Of a stretch of DNA of 64,000 bases, positions 31,177-43,343 are shown in pieces. The stretch is from Pohlia nutans. Its lineage: Eukaryota; Streptophyta; Bryopsida; Bryales; Mniaceae. How positions within the stretch are numbered: the first letter of the stretch is position 1; every line of letters starts with the position of its first letter. Where the stretch lies: positions 23,240,072-23,304,071 of the forward strand of contig CM040097.1 of NCBI GenBank assembly GCA_022496805.1, given 5' to 3'. Below the pieces are notes generated by a model. The model saw only the letters and a list, made by a program, of their open reading frames with translations, was not told the DNA's origin and did no database searches. Both the position numbers and the translations under genes were made by a program.

Positions 31177-34100
31177 ATGGCTACATTTGAGGGTGAAGGT
31201 GCTAAGGTTGTAGACAAGTTCGATGGCGTCAACTTCCACTTGTGGAAATTCAAGATGGAAATGGTCATGGCCGAAAAAGAATTGTGGGAGATAGTTGAGG
31301 GTAGTGAGGAACCGCCTTCGTCCGACGCCGAGGCTAGGGTACGAACTGCGTACACTCGGCGAGAGAAAAAGGCCTTTGCGATTTTGGCTCTTAATCTTTC
31401 TGATTCCCAGCTTTCTCATATTCGGTCGTGCAAAACTCCCGCCGAGGCATGGGCCAAGCTTTGCAATATTCATGAGGCAAAGAGCTTGGTCAATATCTTG
31501 TTTTTGAGGCGCAAGTTTTTCACCATCAAGATGGAAGAAAACGACGACATGTTGGCGCACATCAACAAAGTCAAGGCTCTTGCGGATCAGCTCAACGGCG
31601 CAGACGTCAACATTACCGACGGTGATATCGTTATGACGCTCCTCGAGAGTTTGCCGCCGTCGTACGAGTATCTTATCGTTGCTATGGAGAGTAGGCCCAT
31701 TAGCGAGCTCACTCTTGATTATGTGACATCACGGTTGTTGCATGAACTCTCGCGGCGCAAAGAGAACGAGACTCGTGGCGATAGCGCGGCGCTTATGGCG
31801 AAGCAATCCAAGAGCGGTGCCAGTGGGAGCTCTACAGACAAGGTATGCTACTATTGCGGTAAGAAGGGCCACTTGGCAAAATTTTGCTACAAACGCAAGA
31901 GAGAGGAAAGTGCCAACAATACAAAGGTCAACGATGCAGGTGATGAGTACGCATTTATGACTAGCGTCTCTTCTTGTAGTGATGACGGGGACGAGTATGC
32001 AATGATGGCAAGTGACGTGTCATGCAATGGTAGTGTGATCGATTGGATTGTTGATTCGGGAGCCTCGAGTCACATGGCGCCCATTAGGACTTGTTTCCAA
32101 TCATATCACGTCATATCTCCAAAGAATGTCATTTTGGGTGATGATACGGTTCTTCAAGCCGTGGGTAAAGGATCCATCGTCGTAGACACCGAGGTGAAGG
32201 GTCGTGTGAAGACAATTACCATCCATGATGTCCTCCACGTTCCCAAGTTGAAGGCAAATCTTTTATCGGTGCGACATTTGGTGATGAAGCATTTGCGAGT
32301 GGAATTTAGCGACCAAGGGTGTTTTGTGTTGTCCCCAAGTCGTGAGGAGGTGGCCATTATACACGAAGTCAACGGCTTGTACCAAATCAAGTTTTCCAAG
32401 ATGCACGCGGCGGAATCGGCAACGTTGGTGCAATCGAGTTCAAACGAAGACAAGTTGGCGTTGTGGCATCGTCGTCTCGGGCATTTGAATGTCAAGAGTG
32501 TGAAAGCACTGCGTGGAATGGTAAGTGGCATGGATCTTGCACAATCACACGTCGCACCTAGTTCATTCACATGTGAGGGTTGTATTGAAGGCAAGCAACA
32601 ACGCTCACCGTTTCCAGTTGATGGGGCAACTCGTGCAACCAAGGTTCTTGAGATTGTGCATTCCGACGTGTGTGGTCCAATGAAGACCACGTCTATGGGG
32701 GGTTGCAAGTATTTTGTGACGTTCATTGATGATTTTTCGAGGAAGATATGGTTGTATCCGATCCAAGCAAAGAGCGAGTGTTTTGAGAAGTTCAAAGAGT
32801 TCAAGGCGTTGGTTGAGAAGCAATCCGAGCACAAGATCAAGGTGTTTCGATCGGATAATGGCGGCGAGTTCTTGTCCAACCAATTTGGAGAGTTATTGAA
32901 GAAAGAAGGCATTGCTAGACAAACCACAACGCCATATACACCACAACAAAACGGAGTTGCAGAGCGTGCAAATCGAACAATTGTGGAAATGGCAAGGAGT
33001 ATGTTGCATGCACAAAATTTGGGTTTGGACCTTTGGGCGGAAGCGGTGGTGACTGCGGTGTACACACGCAACCGATGCCCGACGAGTGCGGTTCAAAACA
33101 TGACACCAGAGCAAGCGTGGAGTGGGAGGCCACCCCGCGTGGAGCACATGCGCACATTTGGATGCATCGCATTTGCAAAGGTACCCGATTCTCAAAGAAC
33201 CAAACTTGAGGCCAAGGCAACAAAATGTGTGTTTCTTGGATATTGTGAAGGTACCAAGGCGTACAGGCTCATGTCGCTCGAGACCAAGAAGATCATTCGA
33301 GCTCGTGATGTGACATTTTGCGAGAATTCCAAGGTTGAAGACAATTTGGACGATGGTCCAAGTGGGAGAAGTGGCGATAAACCGGCGATTGTGGACCAAT
33401 CTTCCAAATCTCCCGTTATTGATATTGTTGATGAAGACGAAGATGACGAAGATGGTGGTGATGAGGAACATATTGAGGAGCGACCTTTGAAGACGAAGAA
33501 GGGCGAGAAAAAGGCACAAGCAACGGCGGTTGAAGACAATGCATCCTCGAGCGATCGTCGTTATCCAGAGAGAAATCGTAGACCACTTGGCGAGTGGTGG
33601 AAGAATCATATTCTCCCTCAAGGTGAGGAGGAGCATGCAAACGTTGCACTTTTAGATGCTCCATTGACGATTCGTGAAGCGTTGAGTTGTGATGATGCAA
33701 ACAAGTGGGAGCAAGCCATGCAAGAGGAGTACAAATCGTTGATGGACAATGGCACTTGGGAATTGACTCCCCTCCCCAAGAATCGCAACGCTATCGGTTG
33801 TAAGTGGGTATTTCGTGCAAAGAGAGATGCAACGGGTGATGTGGTTCGTTATAAGGCAAGATTGGTGGCAAAGGGCTTTTCACAAATCGAAGGTGTTGAT
33901 TTTCATGAGACCTTTGCACCCGTGGCGAAATTCACCACTATTCGATGCATTTTGGCCATCGGGGCTGCCATGGATTTGGAAATGCATCAAATGGATGTGA
34001 AGACGGCGTTCTTGAACGGCGAGTTGGAGGAGGACATCTACATGGTGCAACCCGAGGGATTTGTGCAACGAGGTAATGAGAACCTTGTTTGCAAGTTGAA

Positions 34101-34567
34101 CAAGTCATTGTATGGGTTGAAGCAATCTCCACGCGCATGGTATCAAAAGATTGACACATTTCTTGTTCATATCGGGTTCACAAGGAGCATCGCTGATCAC
34201 AGCTTGTATTTCATGCAAAAGGGGCAACATGTGGTCATCGTGATCATATATGTGGATGATTTGATCATCCTTGCAAGTTGTATGAGCTCTTTGAAGGCAT
34301 TGAAGGCAATGCTTGAGAACGAGTACGAGATGAGTGATCTCGGTGAGTTGCACTTTTGTCTAGGAGTTGAGTTTGTGCGAGATAGAGCAACACGCACCAT
34401 AACAATGAATCAAAGCAAGTATGTTATGGATGTTCTCAAACGCTTTGGCATGGAGGATTGCAAACCGGTTGGCACTCCATTGGATGTGAATTCCAAACTC
34501 GTGAAACTCACCGATGAGGAGTATGCATCAGAGGCTCAATCTATGGTGGATGTGCCATACAAGCAAG
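31177..34567 (+). pseudogene. C10 gag-pol first part (residues 1-1130), cut by C11
   Basis: Open from ATG 31177 through gag, protease, integrase and RT (YVDD present) to AAGCAAG at 34567, where the 3' LTR of C11 follows. The frame happens to stay open through the antisense LTR to 34725, giving an artificial tail. Copy-specific changes include K530Q and M566L in integrase (M566L shared with C13), N-to-K in the linker, D-to-E near the first RT aspartate region and L-to-S after the thumb. The remaining part is at 40239-40921. Confidence 0.92.
34563..34567. repeat. Target-site duplication of C11 (GCAAG), left copy
   Basis: GCAAG at 34563-34567 recurs at 40234-40238 just outside the other LTR of C11. 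Confidence 0.95.
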
Positions 34568-34885
34568 TATTGAAGGTTAGATTAGAATGCCAAAGCCTCA
34601 CACAAACACTTGGAATGCATAGGAAAGAGATGATCTTTACTCATGGGCTGCCCCTCTCAAGTAGCACACCCAAGGGAGTCCCCTTGGCAAACCATATGGG
34701 ACATCAGCCCATACTCCACTCCTAGTACACTAGGATCAGCCCATATCACTTGGGAGACCCAATTCTCATTATCTCTAACTAGTACCACTTCTCTAGTTGC
34801 AAGTCTAGCTCATTTGCATCATCTACTCTAGCTAATGCGCATGGCTATGAGCAACTTCAGCCCACGCAATCATCCTACTTCAACA
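34568..34885 (-). repeat. C11 3' LTR (318 bp, type II)
   Basis: Start TGTTGAAGTAGG at 34885, end CTTCAATA at 34568; polypurine tract 34886-34895. Confidence 0.95.
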
Positions 34886-37800
34886 CTCCCACTTTGCAAA
34901 TAGCCGAAGCCTTCGAGCCCAAATGCCACCACTAGTCTTTGATGTCGATCTCTCGCAAGAGCCTTTGTCAGCACGTCCGCCACCATGTGCTCCGTTGGAC
35001 AATACTTCAACTCTATCACCTTCATCTCTAACTTCTCTCGAATGAAGTGATATTGCACATCAATGTGCTTTGTACGTGAGTGATGCGTTGGATTCTTCGC
35101 CAATGACATACTCCCTTGGTTGTCACACATGATTGTTGTAGCCTCCTCTTGAGTGCATCTCACATCCGCCATTAGTTGCCTCAACCAAATGGCCTCCTTC
35201 GTACCGTGGCTCGTCGCCATGTACTCCGCCTCAACCGTTGACGTGGCCGTTGTTTGTTGGCGCTTGCTATTCCATGAAACGGCCCCCGATCCAACTTTGA
35301 ACATGTACCCCGTGGTGGATCTACGATCATTGGTATCACCCGCATAATCCGCATCACAATACCCACTCAATACAATGTTGTCACCTCCAAGACACAACCT
35401 CACATCACTTGTGCCTTTCAAGTACCGCATGATCCTCTTGACCGCAACCCAATGACTTGAACCCGGTCTTGCCATGTGTTGACTCACAACGCTGATTGGA
35501 TACGCAAGGTCCGGCCTTGTTGCAATCATAGCATACATCAATGACCCTACAGCTTGCTTGTATGGCACATCCACCATAGATTGAGCCTCTAATGCATACT
35601 CCTCATCGGTGAGTTTCACGAGTTTGGAATTCACATCCAACGGAGTGCCAACCGGTTTGCAATCCTCCATGCCAAAGCGTTTGAGCACATCCATAACATA
35701 CTTGCTTTGATTCATTGTTATGGTGCGTGTTGCTCTATCTCGCACAAACTCAACTCCTAAACAAAAGTGCAACTCACCGAGATCACTCATCTCGTACTCG
35801 TTCTCAAGCATTGCCTTCAATGCCTTCAAAGAGCTCATACCACTTGCAAGGATGATCAAATCATCCACATATATGATCACGATGACCACATGTTGCCCCT
35901 TTTGCATGAAATACAAGCTGTGATCAGCGATGCTCCTTGTGAACCCGATATGAACAAGAAACGTGTCAATCTTTTGATACCATGCGCGTGGAGATTGCTT
36001 CAACCCATACAATGACTTGTTCAACTTGCAAACAAGGTTCTCATTACCTCGTTGCACAAATCCTTCGGGTTGTACCATGTAGATGTCCTCGTCCAACTCG
36101 CCGTTCAAGAACGCCGTCTTCACATCCATTTGATGCATTTCCAAATCCATGGCAGCCCCGATGGCCAAAATGCATCGAATAGTGGTGAATTTCGCCACCG
36201 GTGCAAAGGTCTCATGAAAATCAACACCTTCGATTTGTGAAAAGCCCTTTGCCACCAATCTTGCCTTATAACGAACCACATCACCCGTTGCATCTCTCTT
36301 TGCACGAAATACCCACTTACAACCGATAGCGTTGCGATTCTTGGGGAGGGGAGTCAATTCCCAAGTGCCATTGTCCATCAACGATTTGTACTCCTCTTGC
36401 ATGGCTTGCTCCCACTTGTTTGCATCATCACAACTCAACGCTTCACGAATCGTCAATGGAGCATCTAAAAGTGCAACGTTTGCATGCTCCTCCTCACCTT
36501 GAGGGAGAATATGATTCTTCCACCACTCGCCAAGTGGTTTACGATTTCTCTCTGGATAACGACGATCGCTCGAGGATGCATTGTCTTCAACCGCCGTTGC
36601 TTGTGCCTTTTTCTCGCCATTCTTCGTCTTCAAAGGTCGCTCCTCAATATGTTCCTCATCACCACCATCTTCGTCATCTTCGTCTTCATCAACAATATCA
36701 ATAACGGGAGATTTGGAAGATTGGTCCACAATCGCCGGTTTATCGCCACTTCTCCCACTTGGACCATCGTCCAAATTGTCTTCAACCTTGGAATTCTCGC
36801 AAAATGTCACATCACGAGCTCGAATGATCTTCTTGGTCTCGAGCGACATGAGCCTGTACGCCTTGGTACCTTCACAATATCCAAGAAACACACATTTTGT
36901 TGCCTTGGCCTCAAGTTTGGTTCTTTGAGAATCGGGTACCTTTGCAAATGCGATGCATCCAAATGTGCGCATGTGCTCGACGCGGGGTGGCCTCCCACTC
37001 CACGCTTGCTCTGGTGTCATGTTTTGAACCGCACTCGTCGGGCATCGGTTGCGTGTGTACACCGCAGTCACCACCGCTTCCGCCCAAAGGTCCAAACCCA
37101 AATTTTGTGCATGCAACATACTCCTTGCCATTTCCACAATTGTTCGATTTGCACGCTCTGCAACTCCGTTTTGTTGTGGTGTATATGGCGTTGTGGTTTG
37201 TCTAGCAATGCCTTCTTTCTTCAATAACTCTCCAAATTGGTTGGACATGAACTCGCCGCCATTATCCGATCGAAACACCTTGATCTTGTGCTCGGATTGC
37301 TTCTCAACCAACGCCTTGAACTCTTTGAACTTCTCAAAACACTCGCTCTTTGCTTTGATCGGATACAACCATATCTTCCTCGAAAAATCATCAATGAACG
37401 TCACAAAATACTTGCAACCCCCCATAGACGTGGTCTTCATTGGACCACACACGTCGGAATGCACAATCTCAAGAACCTTGGTTGCACGAGTTGCCCCATC
37501 AACTGGAAACGGTGAGCGTTGTTGCTTGCCTTCAATACAACCCTCACATGTGAATGAACTAGGTGCGACGTGTGATTGTGCAAGATCCATGCCACTTACC
37601 ATTCCACGGAGTGCTTTCACACTCTTGACATTCAAATGCCCGAGACGACGATGCCACAACGCCAACTTGTCTTCGTTTGAACTCGATTGCACCAACGTTG
37701 CGGATTCCGCCGCGTGCATCTTGGAAAACTTGATTTGGTACAAGCCGTTGACTTCGTGTATAATGGCCACCTCCTCACGACTTGGAGACAACACAAAACA

Positions 37801-38943
37801 CCCTTGGTCGCTAAATTCCACTCGCAAATGCTTCATCACCAAATGTCGCACCGATAAAAGATTTGCCTTCAACTTGGGAACGTGGAGGACATCATGGATG
37901 GTAATTGTCTTCACACGACCCTTCACCTCGGTGTCTACGACGATGGATCCTTTACCCACGGCTTGAAGAACCGTATCATCACCCAAAATGACATTCTTTG
38001 GAGATATGACGTGATATGATTGGAAACAAGTCCTAATGGGCGCCATGTGACTCGAGGCTCCCGAATCAACAATCCAATCGATCACACTACCATTGCATGA
38101 CACGTCACTTGCCATCATTGCATACTCGTCCCCGTCATCACTACAAGAAGAGACGCTAGTCATAAATGCGTACTCATCACCTGCATCGTTGACCTTGGTA
38201 TTGTTGGCACTTTCCTCTCTCTTGCGTTTGTAGCAAAATTTTGCCAAGTGGCCCTTCTTACCGCAATAGTAGCATACCTTGTCTGTAGAGCTCCCACTGG
38301 CACCGCTCTTGGATTGCTTCGCCATAAGCGCCGCGCTATCGCCACGAGTCTCGTTCTCTTTGCGCCGCGAGAGTTCATGCAACAACCGTGATGTCACATA
38401 ATCAAGAGTGAGCTCGCTAATGGGCCTACTCTCCATAGCAACGATAAGATACTCGTACGACGGCGGCAAACTCTCGAGGAGCGTCATAACGATATCACCG
38501 TCGGTAATGTTGACGTCTGCGCCGTTGAGCTGATCCGCAAGAGCCTTGACTTTGTTGATGTGCGCCAACATGTCGTCGTTTTCTTCCATCTTGATGGTGA
38601 AAAACTTGCGCCTCAAAAACAAGATATTGACCAAGCTCTTTGCCTCATGAATATTGCAAAGCTTGGCCCATGCCTCGGCGGGAGTCTTGCACGACCGAAT
38701 ATGAGAAAGCTGGGAATCAGAAAGATTAAGAGCCAAAATCGCAAAGGCCTTTTTCTCTCGCCGAGTGTACGCAGTTCGTACCCTAGCCTCGGCGTCGGAC
38801 GAAGGCGGTTCCTCACTACCCTCAACTATCTCCCACAATTCTTTTTCGGCCATGACCATTTCCATCTTGAATTTCCACAAGTGGAAGTTGACGCCATCGA
38901 ACTTGTCTACAACCTTAGCACCTTCACCCTCAAATGTAGCCAT
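34870..38943 (-). CDS. gag-pol: C11 gag-pol polyprotein, intact (1357 aa)
   Basis: Complete frame, ATG 38941-38943, stop in the 3' LTR. CCHC, DSGAS, D,D35E, YVDD and RNase H carboxylates are all present. Copy-specific changes are R802K between integrase and RT, and C1035G shortly after the YVDD strand. As in C5 the frame opens upstream with TTG GTG instead of TTT GTG. Since the LTRs are identical and no residue essential to the family is visibly lost, this is a good candidate for an active copy. Confidence 0.95.
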   Translation of the reverse strand: MATFEGEGAKVVDKFDGVNFHLWKFKMEMVMAEKELWEIVEGSEEPPSSDAEARVRTAYTRREKKAFAILALNLSDSQLSHIRSCKTPAEAWAKLCNIHEAKSLVNILFLRRKFFTIKMEENDDMLAHINKVKALADQLNGADVNITDGDIVMTLLESLPPSYEYLIVAMESRPISELTLDYVTSRLLHELSRRKENETRGDSAALMAKQSKSGASGSSTDKVCYYCGKKGHLAKFCYKRKREESANNTKVNDAGDEYAFMTSVSSCSDDGDEYAMMASDVSCNGSVIDWIVDSGASSHMAPIRTCFQSYHVISPKNVILGDDTVLQAVGKGSIVVDTEVKGRVKTITIHDVLHVPKLKANLLSVRHLVMKHLRVEFSDQGCFVLSPSREEVAIIHEVNGLYQIKFSKMHAAESATLVQSSSNEDKLALWHRRLGHLNVKSVKALRGMVSGMDLAQSHVAPSSFTCEGCIEGKQQRSPFPVDGATRATKVLEIVHSDVCGPMKTTSMGGCKYFVTFIDDFSRKIWLYPIKAKSECFEKFKEFKALVEKQSEHKIKVFRSDNGGEFMSNQFGELLKKEGIARQTTTPYTPQQNGVAERANRTIVEMARSMLHAQNLGLDLWAEAVVTAVYTRNRCPTSAVQNMTPEQAWSGRPPRVEHMRTFGCIAFAKVPDSQRTKLEAKATKCVFLGYCEGTKAYRLMSLETKKIIRARDVTFCENSKVEDNLDDGPSGRSGDKPAIVDQSSKSPVIDIVDEDEDDEDGGDEEHIEERPLKTKNGEKKAQATAVEDNASSSDRRYPERNRKPLGEWWKNHILPQGEEEHANVALLDAPLTIREALSCDDANKWEQAMQEEYKSLMDNGTWELTPLPKNRNAIGCKWVFRAKRDATGDVVRYKARLVAKGFSQIEGVDFHETFAPVAKFTTIRCILAIGAAMDLEMHQMDVKTAFLNGELDEDIYMVQPEGFVQRGNENLVCKLNKSLYGLKQSPRAWYQKIDTFLVHIGFTRSIADHSLYFMQKGQHVVIVIIYVDDLIILASGMSSLKALKAMLENEYEMSDLGELHFCLGVEFVRDRATRTITMNQSKYVMDVLKRFGMEDCKPVGTPLDVNSKLVKLTDEEYALEAQSMVDVPYKQAVGSLMYAMIATRPDLAYPISVVSQHMARPGSSHWVAVKRIMRYLKGTSDVRLCLGGDNIVLSGYCDADYAGDTNDRRSTTGYMFKVGSGAVSWNSKRQQTTATSTVEAEYMATSHGTKEAIWLRQLMADVRCTQEEATTIMCDNQGSMSLAKNPTHHSRTKHIDVQYHFIREKLEMKVIELKYCPTEHMVADVLTKALARDRHQRLVVAFGLEGFGYLQSGSVEVG

Positions 38944-39915
38944 ATCCTTGATTGAAGGACGTACGCTCACCAAATTCAGCCCCTAGAAAGCTAAGAAAAA
39001 TTGTTTTTATGATTTTTGACAATTTTGTGATTTGTGAGGCAAATTGCACACGTACGTGCTTCTAATGCCTCCAAACTAATTCCAAACACTAAATCAGCAC
39101 CTTTGTGCTACACATCAACCTCACAACACTCAATCGTGATGGTTCTTAGTGAATTTGCACAAGATCATACCACAACACCCTAACTAGGAGAATTGCGCAC
39201 TCGTTGGCTCAAATCCACTCAAATCAGCACCCTTGTGCTTCACAACACGTAATGCACCCTATGCACACCCTTGTGCCTTCCAAGGACTCTAAATCAATGC
39301 AAATTCAGCCCCTTCAAGTCCTAATTGCATTGAAATTCATCAAATCAGCCCCGTTGTGCATTCACTAACCCAAACTCTAATTTTGAGCACTCCAAGGGCA
39401 TAACTCACATTCCAAACCCTTGTGCAAGAATTGCAATACCAAAATCAGATTGTAGACTCACCCCAAGAGCCTCAAAGCATAAAAGTGCCTTGCAACAACA
39501 CAAGTGCACAAATTGAGCACAAATTGAGCCAATAAGCTCCAATAAGCTCCAATAAGCTCCAATAAGCTCCAATCAGCTCCAATATACTCCAACAAGCACC
39601 AATAAGCTCCAAAGCTCCAATTCAGCCCTTGTAGACGTGTATAAACTCCAAAGGTGCTCCAAAGTGCTCCAAAAGCTCCAAATCAACAAATGATAGCTCC
39701 AAAGTGCGAATTCAGCCCTCCAACACGTAGATCAAAGGTAGGAAGATTGTAATACCTCCCAATGTCGAAATCAGCCCACCAAAGCTCGAATTCAGCCCTC
39801 CAAAGTTCCAAATCAGCGCTCCAATACTCCAAAATCAGCGCTCCAACGCACGACCTCCACACAATGAGCAATCTAATCTTTGACTCACGCAAAACACATG
39901 AGTGGGCCCATAACC
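38944..39915 (-). other. C11 leader
   Basis: Primer-binding site 39902-39915; four minisatellite units at 39534-39573; otherwise like C7. Confidence 0.85.
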
Positions 39916-40233
39916 TATTGAAGGTTAGATTAGAATGCCAAAGCCTCACACAAACACTTGGAATGCATAGGAAAGAGATGATCTTTACTCATGGGCTGCC
40001 CCTCTCAAGTAGCACACCCAAGGGAGTCCCCTTGGCAAACCATATGGGACATCAGCCCATACTCCACTCCTAGTACACTAGGATCAGCCCATATCACTTG
40101 GGAGACCCAATTCTCATTATCTCTAACTAGTACCACTTCTCTAGTTGCAAGTCTAGCTCATTTGCATCATCTACTCTAGCTAATGCGCATGGCTATGAGC
40201 AACTTCAGCCCACGCAATCATCCTACTTCAACA
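39916..40233 (-). repeat. C11 5' LTR (318 bp, type II)
   Basis: Identical by eye to 34568-34885. GCAAG follows at 40234. Confidence 0.95.
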
Positions 40234-40238
40234 GCAAG

Positions 40239-40921
40239 CTGTAGGGTCATTGATGTATGCTATGATTGCAACAAGGCCGGACCTTGCGTATCCAATCAGC
40301 GTTGTAAGTCAACACATGGCAAGACCGGGTTCAAGTCATTGGGTTGCGGTCAAGAGGATCATGCGGTACTTGAAAGGCACAAGTGATGTGAGGTTGTGTC
40401 TTGGAGGTGACAACATTGTGTTGAGTGGGTATTGTGATGCGGATTATGCGGGTGATACCAATGATCGTAGATCCACCACGGGGTACATGTTCAAAGTTGG
40501 ATCGGGGGCCGTTTCATGGAATAGCAAGCGCCAACAAACCACGGCCACGTCAACGGTTGAGGCGGAGTACATGGCGACGAGCCACGGTACGAAGGAGGCC
40601 ATTTGGTTGAGGCAACTAATGGCGGATGTGAGATGCACTCAAGAGGAGGCTACAACAATCATGTGTGACAACCAAGGGAGTATGTCATTGGCGAAGAATC
40701 CAACGCATCACTCACGTACAAAGCACATTGATGTGCAATATCACTTCATTCGAGAGAAGTTAGAGATGAAGGTGCTAGAGTTGAAGTATTGTCCAACGGA
40801 GCACATGGTGGCGGACGTGCTGACAAAGGCTCTTGCGAGAGATCGACATCAAAGACTAGTGATAGCATTTGGGCTCGAAGGCTTTGGCTATTTGCAAAGT
40901 GGGAGTGTTGAAGTCGGATGA
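40239..40921 (+). pseudogene. C10 gag-pol second part: RNase H and C-terminus
   Basis: Continues the frame broken at 34567: residues about 1131-1357, with RNase H D1197, E1238 and D1274, ending at TGA inside the 3' LTR. The internal ATG at about 40253 is not a real start. It reads KVLELKYCP where other copies have KVIELKYCP. The C-terminus (VIAFGLEGFGYLQ) and LTR are of the type I group, unlike the left LTR of the same element. Confidence 0.9.
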
Positions 40922-41223
40922 TTGCGTGGGCTGAAGTTGCTCATAGCCATGCGCATTAGGTAGAGTAGATGATGCGAATGAGCTAGACATGCAACTAGAG
41001 AAGTGGTACTAGTTAGAGATAATGAGAATTGGGTCTCCCAAGTGATATGGGCTGATCCTAGTGTACTAGGAGTGGAGTATGGGCTGATGTCCCATATGGT
41101 TTGCCAAGGGGACTCCCTTGGGTGTGCTACTTAAGAGGGGCAGCCCATGAGTAAAGATCATCTCTTTCCTATGCATTCCAAGTGTTTGTGTGAGGCTTTG
41201 GCATTCTAATCTAACCTTCAATA
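40906..41223 (+). repeat. C10 3' LTR (318 bp, type I)
   Basis: Starts TGTTGAAGTCGG, ends CTTCAATA. Very like the LTR at 25240-25557 and unlike the 5' LTR of C10 at about eight bases (GTCGG, TAGGTAG, GATGCG, ACATGC, GTGGTA, GAGATAA, GGGACT). Confidence 0.95.
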
Positions 41224-43343
41224 CTCCCCGCGTGGAGCACATGCGCACATTTGGATGCATCGCATTTGCAAAGGTACCCGATTCTCAAAGAACCAAACTT
41301 GAGGCCAAGGCAACAAAATGTGTGTTTCTTGGATATTGTGAAGGTACCAAGGCGTACAGGCTCATGTCGCTGGAGACCAAGAAGATCATTCGAGCTCGTG
41401 ATGTGACATTTTGCGAGAATTCCAAGGTTGAAGACAATTTGGACGATGGTCCAAGTGGGAGAAGTGGCGATAAACCAGCGATTGTGGACCAATCTTCCAA
41501 ATCTCCCGTTATTGATATTGTTGATGAAGACGAAGATGACGAAGATGGTGGTGATGAGGAACATATTGAGGAGCCACCTTTGAAGACGAAGAATGGCGAG
41601 AAGAAGGCACAAGCAACGGCGGTTGAAGACAATGCATCCTCGAGCGATCGTCGTTATCCAGAGAGAAATCGTAGACCACTTGGCGAGTGGTGGAAGAATC
41701 ATATTCTCCCTCAAGGTGAGGAGGAGCATGCAAACGTTGCACTTTTAGATGCTCCATTGACAATTCGTGAAGCGTTGAGTTGTGATGATGCAAACAAGTG
41801 GGAGCAAGCCATGCAAGAGGAGTACAAATCGTTGATGGACAATGGCACTTGGGAATTGACTCCCCTCCCCAAGAATCGCAACGCTATCGGTTGTAAGTGG
41901 GTATTTCGTGCAAAGAGAGATGCAACGGGTGATGTGGTTCGTTATAAGGCAAGATTGGTGGCAAAGGGCTTTTCACAAATCGAAGGTGTTGATTTTCATG
42001 AGACCTTTGCACCGGTGGCGAAATTCACCACTATTCGATGCATTTTGGCCATCGGGGCTGCCATGGATTTGGAAATGCATCAAATGGATGTGAAGACGGC
42101 GTTCTTGAACGGCGAGTTGGACGAGGACATCTACATGGTACAACCCGAAGGATTTGTGCAACGAGGTAATGAGAACCTTGTTTGCAAGTTGAACAAGTCA
42201 TTGTATGGGTTGAAGCAATCTCCACGCGCATGGTATCAAAAGATTGACACGTTTCTTGTTCATATCGGGTTCACAAGGAGCATCGCTGATCACAGCTTGT
42301 ATTTCATGCAAAAGGGGCAACATGTGGTCATCGTGATCATATATGTGGATGATTTGATCATCCTTGCAAGTTGCATGAGCTCTTTGAAGGCATTGAAGGC
42401 AATGCTTGAGAACGAGTACGAGATGAGTGATCTCGGTGAGTTGCACTTTTGTTTAGGAGTTGAGTTTGTGCGAGATAGAGCAACACGCACCATAACAATG
42501 AATCAAAGCAAGTATGTTATGGATGTGCTCAAACGCTTTGGCATGGAGGATTGCAAACCGGTTGGCACTCCATTGGATGTGAATTCCAAACTCGTGAAAC
42601 TCACCGATGAGGAGTATGCATTAGAGGCTCAATGTATGGTGGATGTGCCATACAAGCAAGCTGTAGGGTCATTGATGTATGCTATGATTGCAACAAGGCC
42701 GGACCTTGCGTATCCAATCAGCGTTGTGAGTCAACACATGGCAAGACCGGGTTCAAGTCATTGGGTTGCGGTCAAGAGGATCATGCGGTACTTGAAAGGC
42801 ACAAGTGATGTGAGGTTGTGTCTTGGAGGTGACAACATTGTGTTGAGTGGGTATTGTGATGCGGATTATGCGGGTGATACCAATGATCGTAGATCCACCA
42901 CGGGGTACATGTTCAAAGTTGGATCGGGGGCCGTTTCATGGAATAGCAAGCGCCAACAAACCACGGCCACGTCAACGGTCGAGGCGGAGTACATGGCGAC
43001 GAGCCACGGTACGAAGGAAGCCATTTGGTTGAGGCAACTAATGGCGGATGTGAGATGCACTCAAGAGGAGGCTACAACAATCATGTGTGACAACCAAGGG
43101 AGTATGTCATTGGCGAAGAATCCAACGCATCACTCACGTACAAAGCACATTGATGTGCAATATCACTTCATTCGAGAGAAGTTAGAGATGAAGGTGATAG
43201 AGTTGAAGTATTGTCCAACGGAGCACATGGTGGCGGACGTGCTGACAAAGGCTCTTGCGAGAGATCGACATCAAAGACTAGTGGTGGCATTTGGGCTCCA
43301 AGGCTTTCGCTATTCGCAAAGTGGGAGTGTTGAAGTAGGATGA
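41224..43343 (+). pseudogene. C12: pol fragment, late integrase to RNase H
   Basis: Residues about 652-1357 in plus orientation: SH3-like segment, acidic linker, RT with YVDD, and RNase H, ending at TGA inside its LTR. It begins at CTCCCCGCGTGG, the unmatched right flank of C10. Changes are R769P (as in C1 and C15), S-to-C before the RNase H border and G-to-R near the C-terminus (QGFRYSQ). The start seen at 41190 lies in the neighbouring LTR and is not real. Gag, protease and the integrase core are missing. Confidence 0.92.

Larger units (their letters stand above)
34568..40233 (-). mobile_element. C11: complete copia retrotransposon
   Basis: 5666 bp, 3' LTR 34568-34885, gag-pol 34870-38943, leader 38944-39915, primer-binding site 39902-39915, 5' LTR 39916-40233, flanked by GCAAG duplications. 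The LTR pair looks identical by eye and shares private bases (CTCTCAAGTAG, CATTTGCATC), showing a recent insertion. It lies in C10 in the opposite orientation. Confidence 0.97.
29897..41223 (+). mobile_element. C10: element interrupted by C11, with unlike LTRs and unmatched flanks
   Basis: 5' LTR 29897-30214 (type II), leader 30215-31176, gag-pol 31177-34567 continued at 40239-40921, 3' LTR 40906-41223 (type I). The two LTRs differ at about eight positions. The left flank GATGT (C9, RNase H border) does not match the right flank CTCCC (C12, integrase). Yet the coding halves around C11 add up to exactly 4074 nt. C10 is best read as the left part of one element fused to the right part of another by recombination, later hit by C11. 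Confidence 0.88.
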
